Below are positions 1 to 11,871 of a stretch of 64,000 nucleotides of DNA, piece after piece (the stretch's first letter is position 1; each line of letters begins with the position of its first letter). The stretch is from Rhizomucor pusillus. Taxonomy: Eukaryota > Mucoromycota > Mucoromycetes > Mucorales > Lichtheimiaceae. The notes below the pieces were generated by a model. It was not told the DNA's origin, ran no database searches, and saw only the letters and a list, made by a program, of their open reading frames with translations. Location of the stretch: the NCBI GenBank assembly GCA_900175165.2, contig FWWN02000246.1, positions 62,001-126,000 of the forward strand. Direction: 5' to 3'. Made by a program: the position numbers and the translations under genes.

Positions 1-1738
1 GTACACTTACGTTCTAGACTGCTGGTCATATTTTCTGTCGAGCTGCGCTGGTGTAACACTGCGATCTTGCTTTACCATTTCCGGCTATTTTAGAGGTACT
101 CAAGTTGAGTATCACAGACAGCATTGACACAGCTCGTAGAACAATAGATTCACGCAAAAATCTAACCTTTGCATTCGGGCGCGCGTTGGGTAGCAGTTTT
201 AGCTGTTCGTTAACGGAACGAAGTTCTTCATCGACGACGGGTATATTAATCTCTCGCACAACCCTGGGAGCAGAATCTGGATCAGGGTCGAAGAATGGGT
301 TGTATGTTGGTATTTCTGGAATAACATTTGGTCAGGGACAGCTCTCTCCACACACAAACATGCACTGAGTAATTAGGCAGGTGTTTCCATACCGGGGATT
401 ACACATCCTGTACTTTTTGTTCGGATGAAATTGTCCATATCTGCGATGACGTTCATATTTTCAAGCGAGACGCGTATACGTTCACAGGACTTTGGAATCA
501 CACGTGGATTACTAACTGCAATAAACACCGAACAACCTAGTTGTGGCACTTACGTGGTCGCCGATTGTATATACGTTGGACACCATATTTGTGTACCTGC
601 TTTCGATGTTAATGGCCGAGGAATTGCAGGAAAATGGCGATCAGTTTGCTACTTACGCTAACAATGTTGCGCTCGTGTAATTAAGCCTCTTCTCTTCTAA
701 TGACTGAAACGTGTCACACGCCTTTTTCCAATCTTCTATCCAGTTCTTTGACACCGATTCCAGAATTCCAACCGCTAATTTGTATTCTTGATCTGCAAGA
801 AAACAGTGTGACCCAGATCAGTCGTGAAACCACGCTTCCTTTTCGCTCCAAACTTGCCTACTGCGGCCTTTTTCTGTTCCGCCTAAGAATAGCAACCGCA
901 ATCCATGTTTAGTGTTTATTCACTAGCGTTGGCAAAGCATCCATTTTACCTCGGCTAATTCCTCGTCGCTGTATTCCCGCCTTCGTAATCGCTCGTAATT
1001 TTCGCACTCGCTGATGTATGCTTGTTGTGCCTGTATACATTTGTTCGCATGAGTGTGTACTTAAGGGCAACTGTACGGATGTAATATACGTACCCTCTTG
1101 ACATTTTCGAGACGCATATATCGCAGATTTTGGACTTGATCGATGGATTCCATTGTCTGATTCATACTTTACATTTAGAAAAAAGTGTGCGCTGATCCAA
1201 CCCGTTCACGTCGAAGTTATGTACCTTTTTCCGCAGCGTTTTCTGCTCTTTAATAAAATTCGCCAACGGTGTTTCCAACAAATGGTGCATTTGCTGCGCG
1301 AGATCGATGTGCGCTCGCGCCGCCGCTTCCATAGCGACGGGCAAACTGCCGAGGGTTTCAAAGATGGTACTCTGCGAATCCTCGGCTTCGTTCAGATGAA
1401 TTTGTGATAGTTTTAACAATCGCTCTCCGTATTCTTGCTCGATTTGTGCTCTAACGAGACGGGAGGTTGGTTTTTCGACTACTACGCTGCGTCACCGACG
1501 ACGCACCTTTTCTCGAACATTTTTAATATCGTCTCGCACGTCCGTTTCGATCGTTGCATTCGGTCCTGAATCGTACTCAGGGCACTGTTATCCTCGGCCT
1601 GCATAGTCTCCCGATCAGTCGAAAATAAGGTCACTGTTGCGATGTCGAGCATACCCAGAAATAGTCGGCCATGCGGAGCGGCGGCGGCGTCGTCGTCCCG
1701 CTGGTGTCTTCTTGCCAACCAGGGTCTGTGTGGACCAT
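1..1738 (-). CDS. F-BAR domain protein (Cdc15/Imp2/Rgd1-like), 3' part outside window
   Basis: F-BAR proteins bind and bend the plasma membrane and scaffold actin at endocytic sites or the division ring. The start is the ATG at 1738. Exon 1 (1738-1655) encodes 28 residues ending MADYFW. Exon 2, from 1598, continues with a helix ending ETILKMFEKR. After a short intron the next exon gives RAQIEQEYGERLLKLSQ, the typical F-BAR N-terminal helix. Further exons carry DWKKACDTFQSLEEKRLNY (about 830-680) and SCERIRVSLENMNVIADM (about 500-430), both classic F-BAR blocks. A last visible exon has PTYNPFFDPDPDSA and an acidic linker. The C-terminal part (SH3, RhoGAP or other) lies beyond position 1, so the subfamily cannot be decided. 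At least six short introns are inferred from frame and GT/AG sites. Confidence 0.8.
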
Positions 1739-2616
1739 TGCTGTGGGGTGGTAGAGGAGAAGAAAGGGGGGAGGGAGAAAAGACTTTCTACTAATTTGGC
1801 AGCCTAGTGAAGGAAAAAAGTGATGAGGGACACACTCGGAAAGCTTGTGCGACCCGTGCTTGGCCGCTTAACCTTTGGAACTTTTCCTAAAATGACATAA
1901 TGCTTATCGAATAGCAGGACTAGCAGGAAAAGAAATGAAGAGAGGTAACTATGCTACGTAGCCGAGGTGGAATCGATAATATGGATCGGTAACAAATAGC
2001 ACGCTTTAATGTGTACCTGTTTCCATGATATCACTGCACAGCTGGTCAAGCTACTGTACAGTATTTGCCAAGACCTTGAGCACAAATGTTTTCCTGCAGC
2101 AAATTAAGTGACTCCGAGGAATGTAGATCGAAAGAACATTTTAAACTTTCAAATTATAAGGTCTGCTCACATCCACCATATTCGAGATATTGCAACTACT
2201 GTATAGCTTCAATAAATACTATCTTAACAAGCTCTATTGCTTGCCAACCTCATTTCTGTAATCGATAAAGACCGAGATCATGTAAAATTTGTTGGCTTTA
2301 CGCATCCGAGATTACATGTACCTTTTGAGCGCGGACTATGCAGTACATAGAAGATGTCGTGAATCAAGCGAGACACGCTAGCCTTGATATGAAGCTGATG
2401 AAAATCTGGAAATTTTCAACGAGGAACATAAGAAATTCATTTTTGGGATACAATGATGAGCCATTCGTAGTTTCCACCAGAGGCCACCGCAAATATCTCT
2501 TTAGACTCCAATGCCCAACAGCGATGGACTCTTCTTTCTTGTTTCAAGACGTGGTGGAGATTTGGATGGCCAGGGCGTCGATAGAATAGCGTTCGAGAAG
2601 AAATAAGTATAGAGCA
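1739..2616. other. intergenic, no gene recognised
   Basis: This is the 5' flank of the minus-strand F-BAR gene. It has short scattered open frames on both strands but nothing with family resemblance or convincing splice structure. A G-rich purine stretch lies at about 1750-1790. Confidence 0.5.
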
Positions 2617-3438
2617 ATGGACAATAGCAAAAAACGGAAAGTCTCGACAGGAACGGTCGTGGAAGATGCTTTGTACCAATTCAATATTACCTGCGCCAAT
2701 GAACACCTCGCCCAGACATTTCTCGTCGATCTTGCAGACAAAATGTATATCGGTGCTTCTGTCTTTATGATAGGTTCGAAGAATTGAAGGAAGATAGCTG
2801 GCAAAGAGCCCAAGCCAGACCCTGTAATCTCAACTGAGTTCGGGGATTACATAAATATGTATAACAAGAACAGCTACAAAAACCTCAGGCAAATCATTGA
2901 TCAAAAGCAGCCTTGGCAAGTAAGTTACCAGTCAGAAATCCACGGCGTTTTTGACTGGATGCGGAATAGCGTGCACAATCTTGTACGGGAATATGAAACC
3001 AAAATTCTGAAGCGCAAACATCTAGAGGCATGGTATCTCATGCATGTATGACACTGCATCTATTCTGTTTTTGATAACCTTGATGATGTCGATGCCATCA
3101 AGTAAGCAGCTCAAATACACCATAGGTCCCCAGCTATCTGATTTCTGCGTTTAGAGGAGAGGCATCTAGTTTGCCCTGCGCGGACCGCAATGACAAGGTG
3201 AGAATAGTCTATAATTATGCAGCAAGGTGGACGCAAGAAAATTGGCTGGAAAGGTGACATCATAATTCGCAGCACTGAAGTATCACACTCGATGATAAAG
3301 AAGTATGAAGCTGGAAAAGTCGGTGTACTTATAGACATCCATAGCAATAAGACCGTCCTGAGGGAAAGCAGTCTAAAGCTATCAAGTGTCCTGCTAGACA
3401 TGGTCAGCGAAGTTATTCTCATTTGGCATATTTTGTAG
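2617..3438 (+). pseudogene. decayed member of a zygomycete-type hypothetical protein family
   Basis: Three separate plus-strand fragments lie in order but in broken frames. Fragment 1 (2617-2787) begins MDNSKKRKVSTGTVVEDALY, continues FLVDLADKMY and hits a TGA. Fragment 2 (2857-3051) contains NLRQIIDQKQPWQVSYQ, FDWMRNSVHNLVREYET and ILKRKHLEAWY. Fragment 3 (3217-3438) contains GRKKIGWKGDIIIRS, YEAGK and ESSLKLSSVLLDM. I recall this order of motifs from a family of unknown function repeated many times in Mucoromycota genomes; that is recognition from memory, not a search. Stops and frame breaks between the pieces indicate a dead copy. Its function is unknown; a transposon-linked origin is possible. 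Confidence 0.5.
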
Positions 3439-3681
3439 CGCTAACCTTCCTTCCTCCCATTTTCCCTTCTCCATACAATGTTTCTTAGCTCCCGCTTCTC
3501 CCATATCTCTTCTATTGGAGAACTGACTAGAGCTATATGTTTAATATGTGCCGTGCCGTGCTCAACATCAAAATGAAACCAAGCATGTATTGAAAAGTTG
3601 AAAGACCGGCTGCCTCATTATGGTTGAAGACAGCTCCGCTGAGCCCGAGGTGAAGCTCTCTAATCTTCTTTCATCGAAAAG

Positions 3682-5001
3682 ATGGACAAGGGATTGCTCG
3701 CAGACATTCAAAAGGGCAAGAAGCTCAAAAAGGCTGTTACAAATGACAGGTCAGCACCGATGATAGGAAGTAAGTGTACCATACTCTCTTCGAATGGGAC
3801 AATGTTATGAACTGGGTGAACGCTGTTAGATGTCAAATCGACCGCGCCAAGCGGCTCGATCGCCCGACCGCCTGTTCCCATTGCAAGTCCAGCAACAGCA
3901 CCTTCATCCTCTGGAGGAGCAATGGGGAATGCAAGTGCACCTAGTTTAGGAGGTGGTCCACAACTTGGAGGCCTCTTTGCCAACGGTATGCCAACACTTC
4001 GAAAAACACGAGGAGCAGCCGTAGATACAGGACGAGGACAATCGATCGGTAAGCGTTTTATATCTCTAAGGTGTGCTTATGCCATGATAGCTTAACACTT
4101 TATGCAGACACTCCTTCCAATGCAGCTAGCGCTGTTCCTCGGCCTCCACCCGCAAGCAGTACTCTGCCAAGATCTTTCAAAGCGCCGCCGCCAATACCCG
4201 GACGTAGTCCTGCAGCAGCAGCATCGAATACAGCAGCACCTCCTCCACCTCCTCCACCAGCTCCCGCTCCCCAGTCATCTGGAGCTCCAGCAGCAGGCTC
4301 ACCTACACCGAATAGACCGTTCTTAGCACCGCCAGTACCAGGAAGAACCCGATCAAACAGCTCACCGCAAAAACCCATTCCTCCGACTCCGCCTAGATCT
4401 TTACCTGCTACGCTGCCAAGCCTTGCCAGAGCACCTCCCACCCCTCCACCTGCACCCGGACGAGCTAACCCTGGTCGGGCTGTTCCGCCCATTCGTGGTG
4501 CTGCTAAACCTCCAAGCTTAGCGGTACCACCGCCTTTACCGCCTGGGAGGAACAGATCTGCCTCAGCTTCGTCCGCTACTGCTCCACCGCCACCACCACC
4601 ACCTCCTCCTCCAGCACCTGCAGCACCCAGTGCAAGTCCACCACCTACTACCGTCAAGCCAAGCACGGTAGCTTCAGCGAGAGCGTCTTTCATTCAGCCT
4701 GCAGCACCTCCACCACCACCGCCTCCTGCTGGCGGCGCACGTTCCCCTGTATCGTCGTGGAAATTGTCACATTCCAATAGAAACTCGCATTCAGAACCAC
4801 CTTTAACGGAAGGAGGTGGCCGCTTTACATTTAGGCGGATGTCCGAATTGCCCAAACCTCGCGCTTTTAGGCAGCACGTCCGACGTGTATATCCCAGTGG
4901 GGAGACCCGTGGCAATGGTAAGCAGAAGGATATCTACGACCGATGCAATATGCTAATGTTTCCTTTCAGCATATCCACTCGACCTATCAAGTCTGGCGTG
5001 A
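3682..5001 (+). CDS. VRP1: verprolin / WIP homologue (WH2, proline-rich)
   Basis: Verprolin binds G-actin through WH2 motifs and chaperones WASP (Las17) at cortical actin patches during endocytosis. Exons are 3682-3769, 3830-4048, 4108-4917 and 4970-5001; all junctions keep frame with GT-AG ends. Residues 4-25 (LLADIQKGKKLKKAVTNDRS) are a WH2 motif. Exon 2 carries the second actin-related patch LFANGMPTLRKT, as in WIP. The middle is long poly-proline (PPPPPP runs) interspersed with Ala/Ser. The C-terminus reads FRRMSELPKPRAF then YPSGETRGN, and ends PLDLSSLA, matching the fungal WASP-binding tail. It is shorter than yeast Vrp1 (about 380 residues). The N-terminus starts directly at the WH2 without the usual proline lead; an upstream exon cannot be excluded. 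Confidence 0.88.
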
Positions 5002-6180
5002 AAATAACTGCAGAAATAAACACAATTTTGTCAGACAAGTTTATTGTTTTCCCGCTTTAAGCAGGTTCCACGCATCGTGTCGGGGCAGGGCAGACGCGGG
5101 CAAGAGGGAAAGGACAATGTATGATAAATACATTTTGAAAGGGGGCGGCGCACCAGCAGGCACCACCCGGGACGGAGGGATACTTCTACATACAGAGAGG
5201 AGACTTGCTTGGATAGAATGATATGCACTTGCAAGCAAAAAATACTTGTCACGCCGCACGCACGCCATAGAATTTGAGTTAAGATTTTGGCAGACAACTT
5301 GGAAAATCCGGAGGGCAACCATGTCTTTCGGTGACTTGTATAGAGCATGCAAGAGATCACAGAGCCCAGGGGAAGACTCCAGAGAGCAGAGAAGCTGCAA
5401 GCATAATTCGGCGTCAAGAGGTATATCAACGGTCAATTGTTTGCAATCTTAAAAGATTTGATGTTCTGGCTTACCATATCATTTCTCTTCATTATTTCTG
5501 TAAAAGATGAAGATAGAAATAAAATGTACGGGGGATTGCTCATTTTGTAGGCATCTCAACTGTTATCAGAGACAATGCTTACATCCTGGACATTGAATGC
5601 TGTTTCACAGTACAATATCTTTTGTGAACGTGACATGTAAGGTCTACAAACCTTCTGTGTCGTACCGTATGTACAGCGCTATTTGGAGCTTTCGATCTTC
5701 CTCCACGAGCTTCCACGGAACGTGCTTACATCTAAGCCTATTTCGTAAGTGTTCAAAAGTATACTTTGGATAGTGCATCGTGTCGAAACAGACTCGCGTG
5801 CCTCTCCCAACGCTGGATTTGCCATCGAGGTTCCAGATTCCATCGAAATTCCAGGTTTACTGTTAACAGCAGGGGATAATATCTCTAGGATAATATCTTT
5901 AGGTCATTGGATACACCTTATTGGTTGCTTGCGGTTTTGAAGATACGTCGATATTGGGGATAGGGAAGCATGCATGCAACAGAGTCTGTGGTGTGTGAAT
6001 TGTCGCTGTATCATGCAGCTTCGCCATCTTTGTCTGGGTTCTAGAGCCGTAGTCTTAAGATTAGGCATTGTAGGCGAGAACGATCCGGATGTGAGAATAG
6101 GACTATCAAAATGAGCCTATGCTCAAGAAATTCGACGTTTGTGGAATAATTTCAGTGAATTCGAGGAGTTGCGCTACTCG

Positions 6181-6215
6181 CTTGACCTTCATAAACCTCC
6201 ATTCTCCGGCGGTTT
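6181..6215 (-). repeat. copy of dispersed hairpin element (GGAGAAT loop)
   Basis: On the minus strand this reads stem AAACCGCC, loop GGAGAAT, stem GGAGGTTT at 6215-6193, with one mismatch in the 8-bp stem. The hairpin is identical, reverse-complemented, to 56580-56602. Similarity continues through 6181, giving 33 of 35 matching positions with 56580-56614. The element is non-coding and has no known name to me. Confidence 0.7.
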
Positions 6216-6241
6216 TGCATCCGCTTCGCTACTGCAAGCAT

Positions 6242-6277
6242 AGCGCCGTCGAATTCCGGTTTATTCAGACCGGCGCT
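6242..6277. repeat. GC-rich inverted repeat
   Basis: AGCGCCG at 6242-6248 is the reverse complement of CGGCGCT at 6271-6277. A nested pair, CCGGT (6256-6260) with ACCGG (6269-6273), overlaps the outer arm, so two alternative stems are possible. It lies just 3' of the hairpin copy at 6181-6215. Confidence 0.45.
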
Positions 6278-6817
6278 CGCATGAATCGATGTTTGAAATG
6301 ATACTACACCTAAAATCTAGCATCTTGCTGCTTCGAAACAAATCCGCAAACCGTCTTCTTATACTTGGCAGTAGATTCCTAGTAAGACTTCTCCCGTCAA
6401 CTTTCGAGTCTCACTATTTTCAAGCATCTGTTAGTAGAAGGCTGTCCTGACCTTCGCCGCCTCCAACATCAACCGTCTCCCTCCTCTCCTTCGTCTTTTC
6501 TTGAGCTTCTCGCGGTGCATGCTTTTTTTATTTCTATAGCAAACCGACCCCGCGGGTAAAAAATATGTCTACTGGGTTACTTTGCTGCGGTGCACACAAG
6601 TTGATACAGAAACACTAGGTGCGCGGTCTGGTCCCTCGAGCAATTCGAGGATTACCCTTCGAGGTGTAAGTATCAATTATGATTATGCAGCAGTAGTGCA
6701 AGGTGTTAACGTAATGCCCTTATGAAATTCCCTTGTTCCCGATCAACTACATTTGCTACTCGCTCTTGACTTCTTCATATCCATTCCTGTATTTCCTTGT
6801 TTGTGATTTAACTTTGA

Positions 6818-8581
<1,764 letters not shown>

Positions 8582-9065
8582 TCCTGCGCACGGTTAACCT
8601 GTCGCTGTGCAACTTCAACCCCTGACCGGAGGGAAAGTTCTCTTTTTAGGCTTGCCGTTTTTCAAATATGGAAACGATCAATGATTCACCGGGCAGAATC
8701 GGTTGATGGTATTCTTGAGCTCACGTATGATACTTATTTTGCCGGAATTCAAAATGCACATGATACATATATTATTCTCCTATCTGCTGCTTACGGAAGC
8801 TTACAGCGACTTGGGCAATCACTTGTCATTTTACGACTATTGATCCAGCTGCCTTTTTCTTTCTATGTTTCTCGACCATACTTTAATCTATAGCTGCAAA
8901 ATCCCAAAGAGCAAGGGTTCAAGAATGATGATCAACCTTACACTGTGAGTGGCAAAAGATATCGAATAAAGACAATGCTGATGAGGAGATACCGAGTGCT
9001 GCTGAGACTGAATGGCGAGAAATCGAAAGCTTCTCCTGCGAGTGGGCACCGCACTCTGAACAGCA
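8582..9065. promoter_or_regulatory. shared divergent promoter region of PFKFB and SRP9
   Basis: This 484-bp stretch separates two divergently transcribed genes and must contain both 5' ends. I see no clear TATA box or paired operator-like repeat in it, and short open frames here have no resemblance to known proteins. Confidence 0.5.
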
Positions 9066-9656
9066 ATGTACCTTAAAACCTGGGACGAATTCCAAAAAGC
9101 AGCAGAGGAGCTATATGCAGAATCACCAGAAACCGTAAAGTGGGGTTGAAAGCATTTCAACAACAATGTACTGATTTACCAAAGACACGTTACGTGTCTG
9201 GTTTCCGTCACGTAGATGGGGAGCTCGTCCTGAAAGTAACCAACGATCAATCGGTGAGGCGATCGCTCAAGGTTTCTGCCAAGTTTTTTTTGATCTGACC
9301 AAGCAATACCTAGATCATCAAGTATAAAACCAAAGAGGCGGCCGATTTAAAAAAGTTTGCAAACTTGAACTCGAGACTTATGCGTAAAATGCAAAATGTG
9401 GACATAGATGGTAGGTATCTAACCACTGTTGACTATTTGGACGACAACGTATCCTGAACATTTGGACTCTACAGAATCTGAGGCTTCCACGGCGCAATCA
9501 ATGGAGATCGTTAATAGTGGAAATACGCCTTCTGCAACAGGTCCTCAGATACCAGAGGTCGTAAGCACCGCGGGCTCTACACCTGCTTCAAAACCATCCC
9601 CGACGCCCCCAACATCCCAGGGCAAAAAGAAGAGCAACAAGAAGAAGAGACGTTAA
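9066..9656 (+). CDS. SRP9: signal recognition particle subunit SRP9
   Basis: SRP9 pairs with SRP14 on the Alu domain of SRP RNA and pauses translation of secretory proteins. Exons are 9066-9134, 9185-9253, 9314-9410 and 9475-9656, all in frame with GT-AG ends. The protein opens MYLKTWDEFQKAAEELYAES, followed by TRYVSGFRHVDGELVLKVT and IIKYKTKEAADLKKFANLNS, the SRP9 fold with the expected conserved basic and aromatic residues. It extends past animal SRP9 with a low-complexity tail (STAGSTPASKPSPTPP) ending in the lysine cluster GKKKSNKKKRR, as in fungal SRP21/SRP9. Total length is about 138 residues. The start is the first ATG in frame with the conserved block. Confidence 0.88.
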
Positions 9657-10954
9657 TTCATCCAATTTTGTATTGTTACTATAATACTTTGCACACACGC
9701 ACCTAGCCAGTCTTTAATCATACCAGAAAAAAAGTGACAAAGCACACTTGTATTCGTTTCCTCAAAAGTACTTTGCAATCTCCCGGGCGCAACAATATGT
9801 GGACGCCGGATTTGAGTAGGTTGACTAAGTGATTACAAGGTGTAAAGTACAAAGAATGATCTGTTGCATACACTTGAACGAAGAAAAAGTGACGAATCGT
9901 AGCATAACAAAAACTTGGCTACTTTGTATTTAATTTTGTTCAGGAAATAACGGTGACACTGTTGGAAGATACTCCCACATTCCTTCCGAGTGCTTTTATT
10001 ATGTCAACCGAACGATCGACGCTTCTGCTTCATCTCTAGAGTGCTGATTGCTTGTTAATATCAATATTTTCTTTAGCTTTTGAGATGCTCTTGTTGTAGT
10101 TTCTGAATGCATATCGGTGTAGGTTCGAGATAGTTCTGCGCGCCAACTATCATGAGCATCTTACGATGAAACTCTTCGAGAATTCAAGATTCGTTCGGCT
10201 TCGTATTCCTTCTTGCTTTGGAGCAGTTATTGCAATGCAGCGAACCCAATGTTCCACTAGGTGACCGGGTACTTGTAAAACTATAGCTTCAATTGGGAAA
10301 ATGTTTTGAATGATGCATACCTGAACTCTGAAGCTAATTTTCAACATCGATAAAAGGCCGGACGTAGCCTTTTCATGGTCAAACCCGGTCTTTGATCGAT
10401 GTGCCGTTTGATGGGCGCTCGACTGGATATCGTCCCGTCCGTTTTCTGATCCTTCACAAGGTGGTCGAACTCGTCAAAAAACTGAGAACGCGTGACGAAA
10501 GAGCTCGATTGACGAAAACCGGATATCAATATAACGTTTGTCGCCATGTTCACGGGTTCACTTCGAGGTTTATGTGGCAAGTGCAGATTTTTGCCGGGAG
10601 GCCTCCAACAACTGTTCTTGGCGCGTATAATTCCATCGGATTCGTAGCAGCACCTTTTGTCCTTATTCATTTGTTTCTTCAGAAGTTGGAAGGTCATCGA
10701 TATTAGGTCACGATTCTCGCGCTTTGTTCAAACTCACAGTCGAGTTTGCATCATCAACGCCCGTTGCTGGCACTTTGTGCTGTAAAACCCTCTACATCAA
10801 TTGCATACGCAGCTCTGGTCTGTTCAAGACGAGGATATAATTGAAATGTCATTGATAGTCGTTTATTTTGATGTTCTGAAGATTAAGCTAATGGTATATG
10901 TACATTGCAGCCTGTCGGATCTGCTGACAATTCAGTGTTTGAATACGATGGCTT
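9657..10954. other. 1.3-kb convergent intergenic region, no gene recognised
   Basis: It lies between the 3' ends of SRP9 and the thaumatin-like gene. Overlapping open frames of about 105-118 codons occur on both strands at 10341-10706. Neither shows a recognisable domain, and their overlap argues for chance. No RNA gene was seen. Confidence 0.5.
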
Positions 10955-11017
10955 TTAGTGGTTGCCACCACCGCTACCGCCGCCGTTGGGACAGAAAGTA
11001 ACAGTGTATTTGTGAGC
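10955..11017 (-). other. separated C-terminal coding tail of the thaumatin-like gene
   Basis: Directly after the in-frame TAG at 11020-11018 the same frame continues with AHKYTVTFCPNGGG and a Gly-rich end to a TAA at 10957-10955. KYTVTFCP is the conserved C-terminal block of thaumatin-like proteins and holds the last cysteine. No splice donor in the right phase lies upstream to make the TAG intronic. Confidence 0.7.
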
Positions 11018-11758
11018 CTAGCATCCAAAAGTGCTTGTCTTGTCATAGTAAGCATAGCTGTAAGCATCCTTGCAGCCAGACTTGAACTTGTCAGCGTACT
11101 CATTAGCCTTGCACTTTTCAGGAGAGTTGTATTCGCCACGGCAGCAGTATTCGTCATTGTTGAAAGCAGCACAGGCATTCTTGCAAGCACCTCCGTCGGT
11201 CTGAAGTTCCTTGGGGCACGAGGGAAGCGAAGGGCAGGCAGGATGTCCACAGTCACCTTCACCGCCTTCAGGCGAGATATCGAGAGGCAAGTTGAATCCA
11301 TCGACGAACGAGATATCGTAAAAGTCATGACCGCCGTAGCCCTTGAACAAGAATTCGGCTAGAGACACAGCGAAACCATTGTTGCCACAGTCGCTACCGT
11401 CCTTGCAGCCCCAGAAACGGTCAGACCAGTTGGAGTCAACTTGGAAATCATGCGAGGAACCGGCGCCGACGTCGGTAGATTCTTGTTTACCGCCACCGTT
11501 GGTAAGCTTGTACACCTTGAGACCAGAGCCGCAGCTGTTCTTGATTGTAACGGTAACGCCGCCACCGCCGTTGCCGCCGCTGGAAGTCGAGTTGCCAGAG
11601 GAAGAGTGGGAAGGACCAGCCAATGAAGAAGACGAGGAAGAAGAGGACGAGGAAGAAGATGTGATGGAAGAAGAGGTAGAAGAAGAAGAAGAAGATGCAG
11701 GTGCAGCCAAGCTAACGCCAGCGATAGCAGCAAGGGAAAGGATCTTGAAAAACATCAT
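11018..11758 (-). CDS. secreted thaumatin-like (PR-5/GH64-like fold) protein, ends at premature TAG
   Basis: The chosen start at 11758 gives MMFFKILSLAAIAGVSLAAP, a clear signal peptide with an AAP cleavage site; the in-frame ATG at 11845 would add 29 residues and lies about at the expected transcription start given the TATA box. A Ser-rich linker (mostly S/T, wall-spanning or O-mannosylated type) follows. The thaumatin domain starts VTVTIKNSCGSGLKVYKL and includes FWGCKDGSDCGNNG, YDISFVDGFNLPL, CPSLPSCPKEL, CAAFNNDEYCCRGEYNSPEKC, and SYAYYDKTSTFGC, in family order. The frame then meets TAG, while the family C-terminus continues just after it. As written the product lacks the last cysteine, which normally pairs with the first one of the domain. 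It is single exon. Function is probably in the cell wall or against glucans, but this is inferred from family only. Confidence 0.85.
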   Translation of the reverse strand: MMFFKILSLAAIAGVSLAAPASSSSSSTSSSITSSSSSSSSSSSSLAGPSHSSSGNSTSSGGNGGGGVTVTIKNSCGSGLKVYKLTNGGGKQESTDVGAGSSHDFQVDSNWSDRFWGCKDGSDCGNNGFAVSLAEFLFKGYGGHDFYDISFVDGFNLPLDISPEGGEGDCGHPACPSLPSCPKELQTDGGACKNACAAFNNDEYCCRGEYNSPEKCKANEYADKFKSGCKDAYSYAYYDKTSTFGC

Positions 11759-11862
11759 CTTGAAGGAGTGTAATGAGAAATGAGCGAATAAAAGAATGTA
11801 AGGATGGATTAAGTCGATGAAAGAAGATGTAGAATGCTGTCCCAACGTAAAAAATTCGACCT

Positions 11863-11871
11863 CTTTTATAG
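11863..11871 (-). promoter_or_regulatory. TATA box of the thaumatin-like gene
   Basis: TATAAAAGA on the minus strand lies 105 bp upstream of the preferred ATG at 11758. That spacing places transcription start near 11835, which favours the downstream ATG. Confidence 0.6.

Larger units (their letters stand above)
5002..6817. other. 1.8-kb convergent intergenic region, no gene recognised
   Basis: It lies between the 3' ends of verprolin (plus) and PFK-2/FBPase-2 (minus). A 132-codon minus-strand open frame at 5031-5429 overlaps another open frame of equal length in a different phase; neither resembles a known protein and I treat both as chance. The region does contain one copy of a dispersed hairpin (6181-6215) and a GC-rich inverted repeat (6242-6277). 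Confidence 0.55.

Noticed and set aside
4100..4693. 197-codon Gly/Ala-rich open frame on the minus strand
   Set aside because: It is the antisense shadow of the proline-rich verprolin exon; poly-CCN codons read as poly-Gly on the other strand.
5031..5436. Two overlapping minus-strand open frames of about 131 codons
   Set aside because: Both cover the same bases in different phases, neither has recognisable motifs, and the stretch is 3' of verprolin.
10100..10150. Possible tRNA T-loop (GGTTCGAGATAGTTC)
   Set aside because: No matching acceptor stem, D-loop or anticodon arm could be paired around it.
10341..10706. Opposed open frames of 104 and 118 codons
   Set aside because: No motifs, mutual overlap, no splice partners; likely chance.
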